A stretch of 30,287 nt of DNA from Alistipes excrementigallinarum. Lineage in GTDB: Bacteria; Bacteroidota; Bacteroidia; Bacteroidales; Rikenellaceae. Location of the stretch: NCBI GenBank assembly GCA_019112825.1, contig DXIP01000015.1, positions 1 to 30,287 on the forward strand. The letters are read 5' to 3'. Below the pieces are notes generated by a model that was not told the DNA's origin, searched no databases, and saw only the letters and a program-made list of their open reading frames with translations. The position numbers were made by a program, and so were the translations under genes. Of this stretch, positions 1 to 8,055 are shown piece after piece; the first letter of the stretch is position 1, and every line of letters begins with the position of its first letter.

Positions 1-1638
1 ATCTACACCAAGGCGGCCGACGTGGGCGCCGACCTGGTGGGCAAGGTCGAGGCCGGCATCCCGGAGGACGACCCGCGCAACCCGGCGACCATCGCCGACA
101 ACGTGGGTGACAACGTGGGCGACGTGGCCGGCATGGGCGCCGACCTCTACGAGAGCTACTGCGGCTCGATTCTGGCGACGGCGGCCCTCGGTGCGGCGGC
201 CTTCGCCTCGTCGGGCAGCGAGGCGATGCAGCTCAGGGCCGTGCTGGCTCCGATGCTGATTGCTGCCGTGGGCATCCTCCTCTCGATTGTCGGCATCTTC
301 CTCGTCCGCACGAAGGAGGGGGCCACGATGCGCCAGCTGCTGCGTTCGCTGGGCGTGGGGGTCAACTTCAGCTCGCTGCTCATTGCGCTGGCCACCTTCG
401 GCATCCTCTACCTGCTGGGCGTCGAGAACTGGCTGGGCCTCTCCTTCTCGGTCATCACGGGTCTGGTGGCAGGCATCATCATCGGCCAGGCGACCGAATA
501 CTACACCTCGCACTCCTACAAGCCGACGCAGAAGATTGCCGGCAGCGCGCAGACGGGTCCCGCCACGGTGATTATCGCCGGCGTGGGCTCGGGCATGATT
601 TCGACGGCGATTCCCGTGGTGACCATCGGCGCCGCCATCATCGTGGCCTACCTCTGCGCCATCGGCTTCGACGTCCACCACATGCTCGAACCGCAGAACC
701 TCTCGCTGGGCCTCTACGGCATCGGCATTGCGGCCGTGGGCATGCTCTCGACGCTCGGCATCACGCTGGCTACCGACGCCTACGGTCCGATTGCCGACAA
801 CGCCGGCGGCAACGCCGAGATGAGCGGTCTGGGGGCCGAGGTGCGCCGTCGCACCGATGCGCTCGATGCGCTGGGCAACACGACGGCCGCCACGGGTAAG
901 GGCTTCGCCATCGGTTCGGCGGCCCTCACGGCGCTGGCGCTGCTGGCCTCCTACGTCGAGGAGATTCGCATCGGCATGCTTCACAACGGGCAGACGCTCC
1001 TGGAGCTTCCGGGCGGTGTGACCCGTCTGGTCGAGGATGCCTCGATGCTCGACTTCATGGAGTACTACCACATCTCGCTCATGAACCCCACGGTGCTCAT
1101 CGGCCTCTTCATCGGCGCGATGATGTCGTTCCTCTTCTGCGGTCTGACGATGAATGCCGTGGGCCGCGCGGCCGAGAGCATGGTGACGGAGGTGCGCCGC
1201 CAGTTCCGCGAAATCAAGGGCATCCTCACGGGTGAGGGTACGCCCGACTACGCCCGCTGCGTCGCCATCTCGACGCGGGGCGCCCAGCGCGAGATGCTCT
1301 TCCCGAGTCTGCTGGCCATTATCGTGCCGGTGGTCGTGGGGCTCGTCTTCGGTGTGGCCGGCGTCATGGGGCTGCTCGTCGGCGGACTGAGCTCGGGCTT
1401 CGTGCTGGCGGTCTTCATGGCCAATGCCGGCGGTGCGTGGGACAACGCCAAGAAGATGATTGAGGAGGGCCACTTCGGCGGCAAGGGCTCCGACTGCCAC
1501 AAGGCGACGGTCGTGGGCGATACGGTGGGCGACCCCTTCAAGGATACCTCGGGCCCGTCGCTCAACATCCTGGTCAAGCTCATGTCGATGGTGGCCATCG
1601 TCATGGCCGGCCTCACGGTGGCCTGGCACCTCTTTTAG
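1..1638 (+). CDS. hppA: Membrane-bound ion-translocating pyrophosphatase, 3' part
   Basis: The 5' end is cut by the window edge; the frame is open from base 1 and gives 545 residues to the TAG. This integral membrane enzyme couples hydrolysis of pyrophosphate to pumping of Na+ and/or H+ out of the cytoplasm. Visible family signatures are the catalytic loop DVGADLVGKVE at the very start, then DDPRNPATIADNVGDNVGD, and near the C-terminus GDTVGDPFKDTSGPS, with many hydrophobic helices between. The segment GNTTAATGKG (codons 874-900) has Ala and Gly at the two positions that separate K+-dependent enzymes from K+-independent ones (which carry Lys and Thr), so this should be the K+-dependent class. 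Members of that class pump Na+, H+ or both; the sequence seen here does not let me choose. No partner gene follows closely. Confidence 0.97.
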   Translation: MYTKAADVGADLVGKVEAGIPEDDPRNPATIADNVGDNVGDVAGMGADLYESYCGSILATAALGAAAFASSGSEAMQLRAVLAPMLIAAVGILLSIVGIFLVRTKEGATMRQLLRSLGVGVNFSSLLIALATFGILYLLGVENWLGLSFSVITGLVAGIIIGQATEYYTSHSYKPTQKIAGSAQTGPATVIIAGVGSGMISTAIPVVTIGAAIIVAYLCAIGFDVHHMLEPQNLSLGLYGIGIAAVGMLSTLGITLATDAYGPIADNAGGNAEMSGLGAEVRRRTDALDALGNTTAATGKGFAIGSAALTALALLASYVEEIRIGMLHNGQTLLELPGGVTRLVEDASMLDFMEYYHISLMNPTVLIGLFIGAMMSFLFCGLTMNAVGRAAESMVTEVRRQFREIKGILTGEGTPDYARCVAISTRGAQREMLFPSLLAIIVPVVVGLVFGVAGVMGLLVGGLSSGFVLAVFMANAGGAWDNAKKMIEEGHFGGKGSDCHKATVVGDTVGDPFKDTSGPSLNILVKLMSMVAIVMAGLTVAWHLF

Positions 1639-1693
1639 CGGGGTGTGACCGGCGGACGTGACCGACGTGTGTGACGCCCGGGCCGACGGCATT

Positions 1694-1799
1694 CGGCCGG
1701 AACCGGCTCGGGCTCCGGCGGCCGGCGGAGAAGCAGGCCGGCAGGATGTTCGGGGAAAGGTCCGGGGAAAGTCCGGAAAAAGTCCGGCCGGAACCGGCT
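1694..1799 (+). repeat. Short direct repeats downstream of hppA
   Basis: The 15-mer CGGCCGGAACCGGCT occurs at 1694-1708 and again at 1785-1799. Each copy holds a small dyad (GCCGG/CCGGC). Between them three imperfect 11-12 bp units of the form GGGGAAAGTCC lie head to tail at 1752-1785. The stretch 1639-1820 contains no credible gene. Confidence 0.7.
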
Positions 1800-1820
1800 T
1801 GTAACCGGCTTCAGCATGCG

Positions 1821-1859
1821 GGGGCGCAGCTTTTAGGAGGCTGCGCCTCCGCTTTTTTA
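1821..1859 (+). terminator. Rho-independent terminator after hppA
   Basis: An 8-bp GC stem GGCGCAGC (1823-1830) pairs with GCTGCGCC (1840-1847) and is followed by a T-rich run at 1852-1858. It would end hppA transcription before the promoter of the next gene. Confidence 0.8.
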
Positions 1860-1916
1860 TGCCCCCGGGATGCGGCAGACGGACGGTGCACGCTTCCGCA
1901 TGTCGCGGAAAAGTCC

Positions 1917-1924
1917 TATCTTTG
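1917..1924 (+). promoter_or_regulatory. -7 element TATCTTTG of the HAD gene
   Basis: This is a perfect match to the Bacteroidota -7 consensus TAnnTTTG. No convincing -33 TTTG is seen at the usual 19-21 bp spacing. The ATG at 1930 lies only 5 bases beyond the element, so the transcript probably has almost no leader. This rules out the upstream in-frame ATG at 1870 as the start. Confidence 0.75.
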
Positions 1925-1929
1925 CCTTC

Positions 1930-2520
1930 ATGAAAAACATCGTATTCGATTTGGGCGGCGTCGTCTTCGCCCGCAACATAAAGCGCTGCACGCAGGAGTT
2001 CATCGACTTCTTCTCCTTTGTCCGCTCGGAGCGGATGCCCCGCTTCTGGGAGGAGTACGACCGCGGCACCTCGACCTTCGAGGAGGTGACCCGCACCCTC
2101 GCCGACATGAACGGATGCAGCCTCGAGAAGTGCGTCTCCTACCTGCGCTACTCCATCGAACTGCAGGAGCCCGTGCAGCCGACCGAGGCGCTGATTCGTC
2201 AGCTGAAGCAGGCGGGCTATCGCCTCTACATCCTTTCGAACATGTCGCGCGAATTCATCGCCTACCTGCGCACCTTTCCCGTCTACGGGCTCTTCGAGGG
2301 CGAGGTGGTCTCCTGCGAGGAGGGGTGCGTGAAGCCCGAGCCGCGGATTTACGAGCTGCTGCTCCAGCGCTTCGGCCTCGACCCCGCCGAGACGCTCTTC
2401 ATCGACGACCGCGGCATCAACCTCGAGGCTGCGGCCGCCTTCGGCATCCATACGCAGCGCTTCGACCCCAAGGCGCCCGAGGCTACGTGCCGCCTGCTGC
2501 GCGAGCAGCTGCTCGGCTGA
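1930..2520 (+). CDS. HAD-superfamily (subfamily IA, YihX-like) phosphatase
   Basis: A cytoplasmic 196-residue haloacid-dehalogenase hydrolase, probably a sugar-phosphate or nucleotide phosphatase; the substrate cannot be read from sequence. Motif I is FDLGGVVF at residues 5-12 with the nucleophile Asp6. The usual second Asp of DxD is Gly, as in the YihX group (DLGN). Motif II is ILSNMS, and motif III/IV is a Lys in KPEPRIY followed by the acidic pair in LFIDD. A helical cap lies between motifs I and II. I chose the ATG at 1930 because the -7 promoter element sits just upstream and because MKNIVFDLGG is the normal N-terminus. It stands alone between a terminator and a repeat-rich gap. Confidence 0.9.
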   Translation: MKNIVFDLGGVVFARNIKRCTQEFIDFFSFVRSERMPRFWEEYDRGTSTFEEVTRTLADMNGCSLEKCVSYLRYSIELQEPVQPTEALIRQLKQAGYRLYILSNMSREFIAYLRTFPVYGLFEGEVVSCEEGCVKPEPRIYELLLQRFGLDPAETLFIDDRGINLEAAAAFGIHTQRFDPKAPEATCRLLREQLLG

Positions 2521-2833
2521 CGTCCCTGCGGCGGGAGGGGAGTGGACCCGCGCCGGACGGAAAAGGTGCCGGACAGGAGAAGCCAATGCGCCGGCCCGCA
2601 CCGGGGTGGGTGAGCCCCGTACCGGACGGGCGGAGAAAATGTCGCGTCCGCGGCGGGTGGAGAAGGTGCCGCGCCTATGGCTGACGGGGAAGGTCCCGTG
2701 CCGGGATAGATGAGACCGTGCCGCACCGGACGGAATCCGCCCGTGCCGAGACGGGGCGCGCAGAATGGCGGCCGGAAAAAATCGACCCGCATCGGCGGCG
2801 CTTCCGGCACGCTCCTTGCCCGTGGGGCGGTGT
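2521..2833. other. Gene-free GC-rich gap, 313 bp
   Basis: No gene is supported here. Three imperfect copies of a GGANAAGGTGCCG-like word lie near 2565, 2660 and 2690, and GTGCCG/CCGGACGG words recur throughout. No TAnnTTTG promoter and no stem followed by a T run was found. An in-frame ATG at 2765 would extend the next gene by 23 residues, but that extension is low in hydrophobics and looks non-coding. Confidence 0.6.
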
Positions 2834-3883
2834 ATGCGGAATTTTCGGGAACGATACGGGCGCTATGCGCTTTTCGTGCTGATTTTCGGACTCGGCGCGA
2901 CCATCTTCATCGAACTGACCCCCTTTTTGGGCGGACTGATGGGGGCGGCAACCCTCTACGTGCTGCTGCGCGGCCAGATGGTCTTTCTGACCGAACGGCG
3001 GCGCTGGCGGCCGAGTGCCGCCGCTGCGCTGCTGCTGGTCGAGGCCGTCCTCTGCTTTCTGGTCCCCCTCACGCTGGTCGGCTGGATGCTGGTGGCCCAC
3101 GTCCAGCACCTCGCGGCCGACCCCCAGCAGCTGCTCCACGCCGTGAAAAACCTCTCGGCGCTGCTCTACGAACGGACCGGCTACGACCTGTGGCAGGAGC
3201 GCAACGTGGCCTCGCTTATCGCCATGCTCCCCAGAGCGGGGCAGTACGTGCTGGGCGGCATCGTCGATTTCGCCGTCAACATTGTCGTGCTGCTGCTCGT
3301 CCTCTACTTCATGCTGACGGGCGGCCGGGCCATGGAGGCCTACGTCCGCGACCTGCTCCCCTTTGACGGTGGGCAGCGCGACGACGTCATTCACGAAATG
3401 CATCAGATTGTACGGTCGAATGCCATCGGCATCCCGCTGCTGGCGGTCGTGCAGGGGGGCGTGGCGCTGGTGGGCTATCTGATTTTCGGGGTTCCCGACC
3501 CGCTGTTCTGGGGCGTGCTGACCTGCTTTGCGACGGTCATCCCGATTGTCGGCACGGCGCTGCTCTGGCTGCCGCTGGCCGCCTATCTGGCGCTGGAGGG
3601 CCACTGGGCCGCCGCCGTCGGGCTGGCCGCCTACGGGACGCTCGTGGTGACCCACGTCGACAACCTCACGCGGCTGGTGCTGCAGCGGCGCATGGCCGAC
3701 ATCCATCCGCTGGTGACCGTCTTCGGCGTCTTCGTCGGACTGGCCCTCTTCGGATTCATGGGCATCATCTTCGGGCCGCTCATGCTCTCGCTCTTCCTCT
3801 TCTGCCTCCACATCTTCAAGCGCCGCTACATCGACGGCCGTCCCGACGAGTCGGCCGACCCCGCCCCGACAGCCCGGCATTGA
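2834..3883 (+). CDS. AI-2E family (PerM-like) membrane permease
   Basis: A 349-residue inner-membrane protein of the AI-2E family transporter/UPF0118 superfamily. Members have been linked to autoinducer-2 export, Na+/H+ exchange or unknown cargo, so the substrate stays open. It has two N-terminal hydrophobic segments, a third around residues 60-85, a more polar stretch (residues 85-140), and a hydrophobic C-terminal half. That half holds the family-type segments FGVPDPLFWGVLTCFATVIP, the Asp-Asn pair in THVDNL, and LFGFMGIIFGPLM near the end. The ATG at 2834 (MRNFRERYGRYALFV) places a short basic segment before the first helix as usual for the family. No promoter was recognised. It converges with the BASS transporter. 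Confidence 0.85.
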   Translation: MRNFRERYGRYALFVLIFGLGATIFIELTPFLGGLMGAATLYVLLRGQMVFLTERRRWRPSAAAALLLVEAVLCFLVPLTLVGWMLVAHVQHLAADPQQLLHAVKNLSALLYERTGYDLWQERNVASLIAMLPRAGQYVLGGIVDFAVNIVVLLLVLYFMLTGGRAMEAYVRDLLPFDGGQRDDVIHEMHQIVRSNAIGIPLLAVVQGGVALVGYLIFGVPDPLFWGVLTCFATVIPIVGTALLWLPLAAYLALEGHWAAAVGLAAYGTLVVTHVDNLTRLVLQRRMADIHPLVTVFGVFVGLALFGFMGIIFGPLMLSLFLFCLHIFKRRYIDGRPDESADPAPTARH

Positions 3884-4017
3884 CCGGGAACGGGGAGAAG
3901 AATGCCGACGGAACGGTTCGGCGCGGCCGATGCAGCCCGGGGCCGCTTTGTCCGGCGTTGACCCGTACCGATGGGCCGGCTTTCCGGGGCGTTCCGCCCT
4001 TCGTCCCCTTCGTCCGT

Positions 4018-4896
4018 TTACCGCCCGGCCCCTGCGCGGAGCCGGTCGCCGCGCTGCAGCACCCTGAGATAGAGCAGCAGCACGACATTCATCACCAGTG
4101 CATAGACGATGGCCGGGATGGCCATCCGTTCGTTGTTGAAAATCAGCGGCGACGAGGCGACGGCAATCGCCTGGGCGGCATTCTGCATGCCTACCTCGAT
4201 GACGACCGTGCGGCGTCCCGTGCGGTCGAGCCCGAAGCCGTCGGCGAGCAGCCGCCCGGCCCCCATTGCCGCCAGAATCAGCAGCAGCGAGGCGCTGCCC
4301 AGCGCGGGCAGGTTCTCCAGGATGGTGCGGGCGTACTGCACGAAGAAGAGTGCGGCGAGCAGCATCAGCGCCGGGAAGGCGACCCGCCCCAGAAGGGCGT
4401 GCAGCCGCTGCGCCCGTGCGGGGAAGCGGCTGCGGAAGAGAGCGCCGCAGAGCATCGGCAGCAGCAGGAGGAGGATGTTCTGGAGAAGCAGCCGCCCGAC
4501 GGGCAGCTCGATGGCCGTGTCGCTCTGCAGCGCGACGAAGCGGGCGACGCCCTCCATGAGCAGCGGGATGGTGACCAGCGTAATCAGGCTGCTGAGCGCC
4601 GTGAGCGTCACCGAGAGCGCCACGTCGCCCCGGGCCAGCATCGTGAAGACGTTCGACGAGCTGCCGCCGGGCGAGCAGGCGACGAGCATGAGCCCCATGA
4701 AGAGGACGGGGTCGAGGCGGAAGAGCACCCCCACGCCGAAGGCGATGAGCGGCAGCGCGACGAGCTGCCCGAGCAGGCCGGCCACCACCCCCTTGGGGCG
4801 GTGCAGCAGGGCGGCGAACGAGTTGCGGTCGAGTTCGAGGCCGAGCTGGAACATCAGCACCAGCAGTATCGGCAGGACAATCCAGACGGTGTTCAT
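4018..4896 (-). CDS. BASS (bile acid:sodium symporter) family transporter
   Basis: A 292-residue integral membrane protein of the SBF/BASS superfamily, with Na+-coupled uptake of an organic anion as the likely activity. About nine to ten hydrophobic segments are visible. The conserved core GLMLVACSPGGSSSNVFTML around residues 69-88 is the family's Na+-site signature (the PGG/SSN crossover), and a second crossover lies at VEVGMQNAAQAIAVA in the C-terminal half. The length is normal for bacterial members. The real substrate (bile acid, pantoate, keto acid or other) cannot be decided. It lies 158 bp downstream of nhaC on the same strand, with a repeat in the gap and no clear promoter, so it may be cotranscribed with nhaC. 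Confidence 0.9.
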   Translation of the reverse strand: MNTVWIVLPILLVLMFQLGLELDRNSFAALLHRPKGVVAGLLGQLVALPLIAFGVGVLFRLDPVLFMGLMLVACSPGGSSSNVFTMLARGDVALSVTLTALSSLITLVTIPLLMEGVARFVALQSDTAIELPVGRLLLQNILLLLLPMLCGALFRSRFPARAQRLHALLGRVAFPALMLLAALFFVQYARTILENLPALGSASLLLILAAMGAGRLLADGFGLDRTGRRTVVIEVGMQNAAQAIAVASSPLIFNNERMAIPAIVYALVMNVVLLLYLRVLQRGDRLRAGAGR

Positions 4897-4933
4897 GGCG
4901 GAGCGGTTTTGAGGCTTGCGGTTCGGGTTCGGA

Positions 4934-5000
4934 ACGGTTCGGGTTCGGCGTTTGTGATATTGGACGGTTCGGATTCGGGACGGTTCGGGTTCGGCGTTTG
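4934..5000. repeat. 21-bp direct repeat with 46-bp period
   Basis: An identical 21-mer beginning ACGGTTCGGGTTCGG occurs at 4934-4954 and 4980-5000. Partial variants (GGTTCGGGTTCGG at 4919-4932 and GACGGTTCGGATTCGG before 4979) fill the space. It occupies the gap between nhaC and the BASS gene. Confidence 0.85.
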
Positions 5001-5054
5001 CGGGCTCGGAACGTTGCGCTTTCGGACCTTACGGCGTCGGGGCCGGAGCGCCGG

Positions 5055-6374
5055 CTACCGTCGGGCGCCGGCTACCGAGCGGGGATAGCGCAGCACGATG
5101 GCCAGCAGCGCGCAGAGGCTCATGATGAAGGGGTAGTAGAGGTAGCGGATAATCTCCAGCGGCGAGAGCCCCGTCAGCCCGGCCGCCATGAGCAGCTGGG
5201 CGCCGTAGGGGAGCAGCCCCTGCGTGAAGCACGAGAAGGTGTCGAGCAGGCTGGCGCTGCGGCGGCGGTCGATGCCGAAGCGGTCGGCGATTTTGCGGGC
5301 GATGGGTCCCACGGTGAGGATGGCGATGGTGTTGTTGGCCGTGCAGAGGTTGGCTACGCAGACCAGCCCGGCGATGGAGGCCTCCGCACCGCGCCGTCCC
5401 CGGATGCGGTGGGTCATCAGGCCGATGAGGTAGTCGATGCCGCCGTTGTGGCGCAGCATCTCGAGCACGCCGCCCGCCAGCATCGTGATGATGATGAGCT
5501 CGCCCATCCCCGTGATGCCGCGCCCCATGCCGCTGCACCACTCCAGCGCCGTGAAGCTCCCGGCCGCCATGCCGATGAGCCCCGACGAGAGGATGCCCAG
5601 CAGGAGCACCTTCATCACGTTCATGCCGCAGAGCGCCGTGACGAGCACCAGCAGGTAGGGCACCACGCGGACCCACTCGATGCGCTCGGTGGCCGTGGCC
5701 CCGCCGACAGCTTCGCCCGTGAGGATGTAGAGCGCCAGCGTGGCGACGGCCGCCGGGGCGACGATGCGGATGTTGACGCGGAACTTGTCGCGCAGGTCGC
5801 ACTCCTGGGTGCGGGTGGCGGCGATGGTGGTGTCGGAGATGAACGAGAGGTTGTCGCCGAAGAAGGCGCCGCCGGCGACGATGGCCGTCAGCCAGGCGGC
5901 GTTGCTTCCCGTCTCGGCGGCGATGCCCCCGGCCACGGGGACGAGTGCGACGATGGTCCCCACCGAGGTGCCGATGGCCAGCGACACGAAGCACGAGGCG
6001 AGGAAGAGCCCCGCCGGAAGCAGCGAGTCGGGCAGCAGGTGGAGCGTCAGGTTGACCGTCGCGTCGACGGCCCCCATGCTGCGGGCCGACTCGGCGAAGG
6101 CCCCCGCCAGGATGAAAATCCATATCATGAGCATCACGTTGCCGTTCGACGCCCCGGCCGAGAAGAGCTCGATGCGGCGGGCGAAGGGGAGGTCGCGCGT
6201 CGTGGCGACGGCGTAGACGGCGGCGGCAAGAAAGGCCACCGAGACGGGCATCCGGTAGAAGTCGCCCGCCACCAGCGAGACGAGCAGGTAGCTGGCCAGA
6301 AAGACCAGGAGCGGCGTAAGGGCGAAGAGCCCTCCGCGGTGCGGGCCGTGCGGTATCTTGTTGTCGTGGTGCAT
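5055..6374 (-). CDS. nhaC: NhaC-family Na+/H+ antiporter
   Basis: A 439-residue inner-membrane antiporter, about twelve hydrophobic segments, expected to exchange cytoplasmic Na+ for H+. Diagnostic stretches are GTSVGTIVALVPVAGGIA and GGAFFGDNLSFISDTTIAATRTQ in the first half, and CVANLCTANNTIAILTVGP in the second, all characteristic of the NhaC group. An in-frame ATG at 6437 exists, but a -7 element at 6396-6403 lies between it and the ATG at 6374, so the shorter start (MHHDNKIPHG) is chosen. The NhaC superfamily includes amino-acid/amine exchangers, so the exact cargo is inferred. It is divergent from tspO; the BASS gene lies downstream on the same strand. Confidence 0.9.
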   Translation of the reverse strand: MHHDNKIPHGPHRGGLFALTPLLVFLASYLLVSLVAGDFYRMPVSVAFLAAAVYAVATTRDLPFARRIELFSAGASNGNVMLMIWIFILAGAFAESARSMGAVDATVNLTLHLLPDSLLPAGLFLASCFVSLAIGTSVGTIVALVPVAGGIAAETGSNAAWLTAIVAGGAFFGDNLSFISDTTIAATRTQECDLRDKFRVNIRIVAPAAVATLALYILTGEAVGGATATERIEWVRVVPYLLVLVTALCGMNVMKVLLLGILSSGLIGMAAGSFTALEWCSGMGRGITGMGELIIITMLAGGVLEMLRHNGGIDYLIGLMTHRIRGRRGAEASIAGLVCVANLCTANNTIAILTVGPIARKIADRFGIDRRRSASLLDTFSCFTQGLLPYGAQLLMAAGLTGLSPLEIIRYLYYPFIMSLCALLAIVLRYPRSVAGARR

Positions 6375-6395
6375 TTCGGAATCGGTGTTTCGGGG

Positions 6396-6403
6396 CAAAA
6401 ATA
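6396..6403 (-). promoter_or_regulatory. -7 element TATTTTTG of nhaC
   Basis: A TAnnTTTG match on the minus strand, 21 bases before the nhaC ATG. It decides the start codon by lying downstream of the alternative ATG at 6437. Confidence 0.6.
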
Positions 6404-6508
6404 AGCGCTTTTTCGCAAAATCCGACATCCGCGCCACTTTTCGTCCGCCGCGGCCCCGAACGGAACGATGTTTGAACGCTTCTCCGGCTGAAAAAAATCC
6501 CTGTCCGA

Positions 6509-6979
6509 ATGAAACGCATTCTCTTCTATCTGGTCCCGGTGCTCTTCTGCTTCGGCATCGGCGCCATGGCGGGCTGGCTCCAGAGCGAGGCGCTCGTCGA
6601 GTGGTATCCCACGCTGGTCAAGTCGCCGCTCACGCCCCCGGCCGTCGTCTTCCCCGTGGCGTGGAGCATCCTCTACCTCTGCATGGGCATCTCGCTGGGG
6701 GCGGTGCTCGCCCGCGAGGAGCTGCTGCAGGCCCGCAGCGCGCTGGTGTGGCTGTGGCTGGCTCAGCTGGCCGCCAACTTCCTGTGGAGCGTCCTCTTCT
6801 TCGACCTGCGCAACCCGACGGCGGGCCTCATCGACATCGCGCTGCTCGACATGCTGGTCTTCGCCTACGTGGTCGTTTCCTGGCGCCTGTGCCGGCCCGC
6901 GGCCTGGCTCTTCGTCCCCTACCTGCTCTGGCTGCTCTTCGCCACCTACCTCAATGCCTACATCTGGGCCTTCAACTAA
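6509..6979 (+). CDS. tspO: TspO/MBR family tryptophan-rich membrane protein
   Basis: A 156-residue protein of the TspO/peripheral benzodiazepine receptor family: five transmembrane helices, binding porphyrins and related ligands. Family marks are WYPTLVKSPLTPPAVVFPVAW after the first helix, the AQLAANFLWSVLFF helix, and PYLLWLLFATYLNAYIWAFN at the C-terminus, with the expected excess of Trp. Length is typical. Bacterial members act in porphyrin/tetrapyrrole handling and stress responses; the role here is inferred. A weak -7-like GATGTTTG lies at 6467-6474, one base off consensus. It is divergent from nhaC and followed 78 bp later by obgE. Confidence 0.95.
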   Translation: MKRILFYLVPVLFCFGIGAMAGWLQSEALVEWYPTLVKSPLTPPAVVFPVAWSILYLCMGISLGAVLAREELLQARSALVWLWLAQLAANFLWSVLFFDLRNPTAGLIDIALLDMLVFAYVVVSWRLCRPAAWLFVPYLLWLLFATYLNAYIWAFN

Positions 6980-7029
6980 GGTGCGGCGCCCACTTTGCGG
7001 CCCGCGTGCGGGGATTCCCGAAAAATTCG

Positions 7030-7037
7030 TATCTTTG
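7030..7037 (+). promoter_or_regulatory. -7 element TATCTTTG of obgE
   Basis: A perfect TAnnTTTG match 20 bases upstream of the obgE ATG. It supports the start at 7058 over the upstream in-frame start at 6995. Confidence 0.75.
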
Positions 7038-7057
7038 AGGCCGAAAACCCGAAACTT

Positions 7058-8050
7058 ATGGCAGGCTCCAATTTTGTAGACTACGTGAAAATCTTCGCCC
7101 GCTCGGGCCACGGCGGCGCGGGCTCGGCCCACTTCCGCCGCGAGAAGTTCGTCGCCTTCGGCGGCCCCGACGGCGGCGACGGCGGCCGCGGCGGCAGCAT
7201 CGTGCTTCAGGGTGACCGTCAGTACTGGACGCTCATCCACCTCAAGTACCAGCGCCACCAGTTCGCCGAGGACGGCGGCAACGGCTCGGGAGCCCGCTCG
7301 ACGGGCAAGGATGCCCGCGACATCGTCATCCCCGTGCCGCTGGGCACCGTGGCGCGCAACGCCGAGACGGGCGAGCTGGTGGGCGAGGTGACGGCCGACG
7401 GCGAGCGGCTGGTGCTGCTCAAGGGGGGCCGCGGAGGGCTGGGCAACTGGCACTTCAAGACGGCGACCAACCAGGCGCCCCGCTATGCGCAGCCGGGCGA
7501 GGAGGGGGCCGAGGGCTCCTTCATCCTCGAACTGAAGGTGCTGGCCGACGTGGGGCTGGTGGGCTTCCCCAATGCCGGGAAGTCGACGCTCCTCTCGGTG
7601 GTCTCGGCCGCCAAGCCCAAAATCGCCAACTACGCCTTCACGACGCTGGAGCCCAACCTCGGCATCGTCGAGGTGCGCGACGGCAAGTCGTTCGTCATGG
7701 CCGACATTCCGGGCATCATCGAGGGTGCGCACGAAGGCCGCGGCCTCGGCACGCGCTTCCTGCGCCACATCGAGCGCAATTCGGTGCTGCTCTTCATGGT
7801 GCCGGCCGACAGCGACGACGTGCGCCGCGACTATGAGATTCTGCTGGGCGAGCTGACGCAGTACAACCCCGAGCTGCTGGACAAGCAGCGGCTGCTGGCC
7901 GTCACCAAGTGCGACATGCTCGACAACGAGCTGCTCGAAGAGATGAAGTCCCACCTGCCCGAGGGCGTTCCGTCGCTCTTCATCTCGTCGGTCTCGGGGC
8001 TGAACATCGCACGGCTCAAGGACATGCTCTGGGAGGCGCTCCAGCGCTGA
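7058..8050 (+). CDS. obgE: GTPase ObgE (ribosome assembly)
   Basis: A 330-residue Obg/CgtA GTPase that acts in maturation of the 50S ribosomal subunit and links growth to GTP/ppGpp. The glycine-rich Obg fold covers residues 1-158 (RSGHGGAGSAHFRREKFVAFGG, then GGDGGRGG). The G domain follows with G1 GFPNAGKST, switch region FTTLEPNLG, G3 DIPG, G4 TKCD and G5 SSVSG. It ends right after the G domain, so it lacks the variable OCT-type C-terminal extension found in some phyla, as is usual in Bacteroidota. The start follows a -7 element by 20 bases. Its stop codon lies 5 bases from the stop of a convergent lipoprotein gene, with no terminator between them. Confidence 0.97.
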   Translation: MAGSNFVDYVKIFARSGHGGAGSAHFRREKFVAFGGPDGGDGGRGGSIVLQGDRQYWTLIHLKYQRHQFAEDGGNGSGARSTGKDARDIVIPVPLGTVARNAETGELVGEVTADGERLVLLKGGRGGLGNWHFKTATNQAPRYAQPGEEGAEGSFILELKVLADVGLVGFPNAGKSTLLSVVSAAKPKIANYAFTTLEPNLGIVEVRDGKSFVMADIPGIIEGAHEGRGLGTRFLRHIERNSVLLFMVPADSDDVRRDYEILLGELTQYNPELLDKQRLLAVTKCDMLDNELLEEMKSHLPEGVPSLFISSVSGLNIARLKDMLWEALQR

Positions 8051-8055
8051 GCGCC

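Noticed and set aside
2765..2833. Upstream ATG extension of the AI-2E permease
   Set aside because: The extra 23 residues are polar and atypical; the ATG at 2834 gives the family N-terminus.
3880..6404. Long plus-strand frames of 402 and 468 residues opposite the BASS and nhaC genes
   Set aside because: They are rich in Arg/Asp/His/Gln without hydrophobic or domain patterns, while the minus-strand products are clear membrane transporters.
6134..7954. A 606-residue minus-strand frame across obgE, tspO and nhaC
   Set aside because: It is an antisense by-product of GC-rich codons; three recognised genes explain the region.
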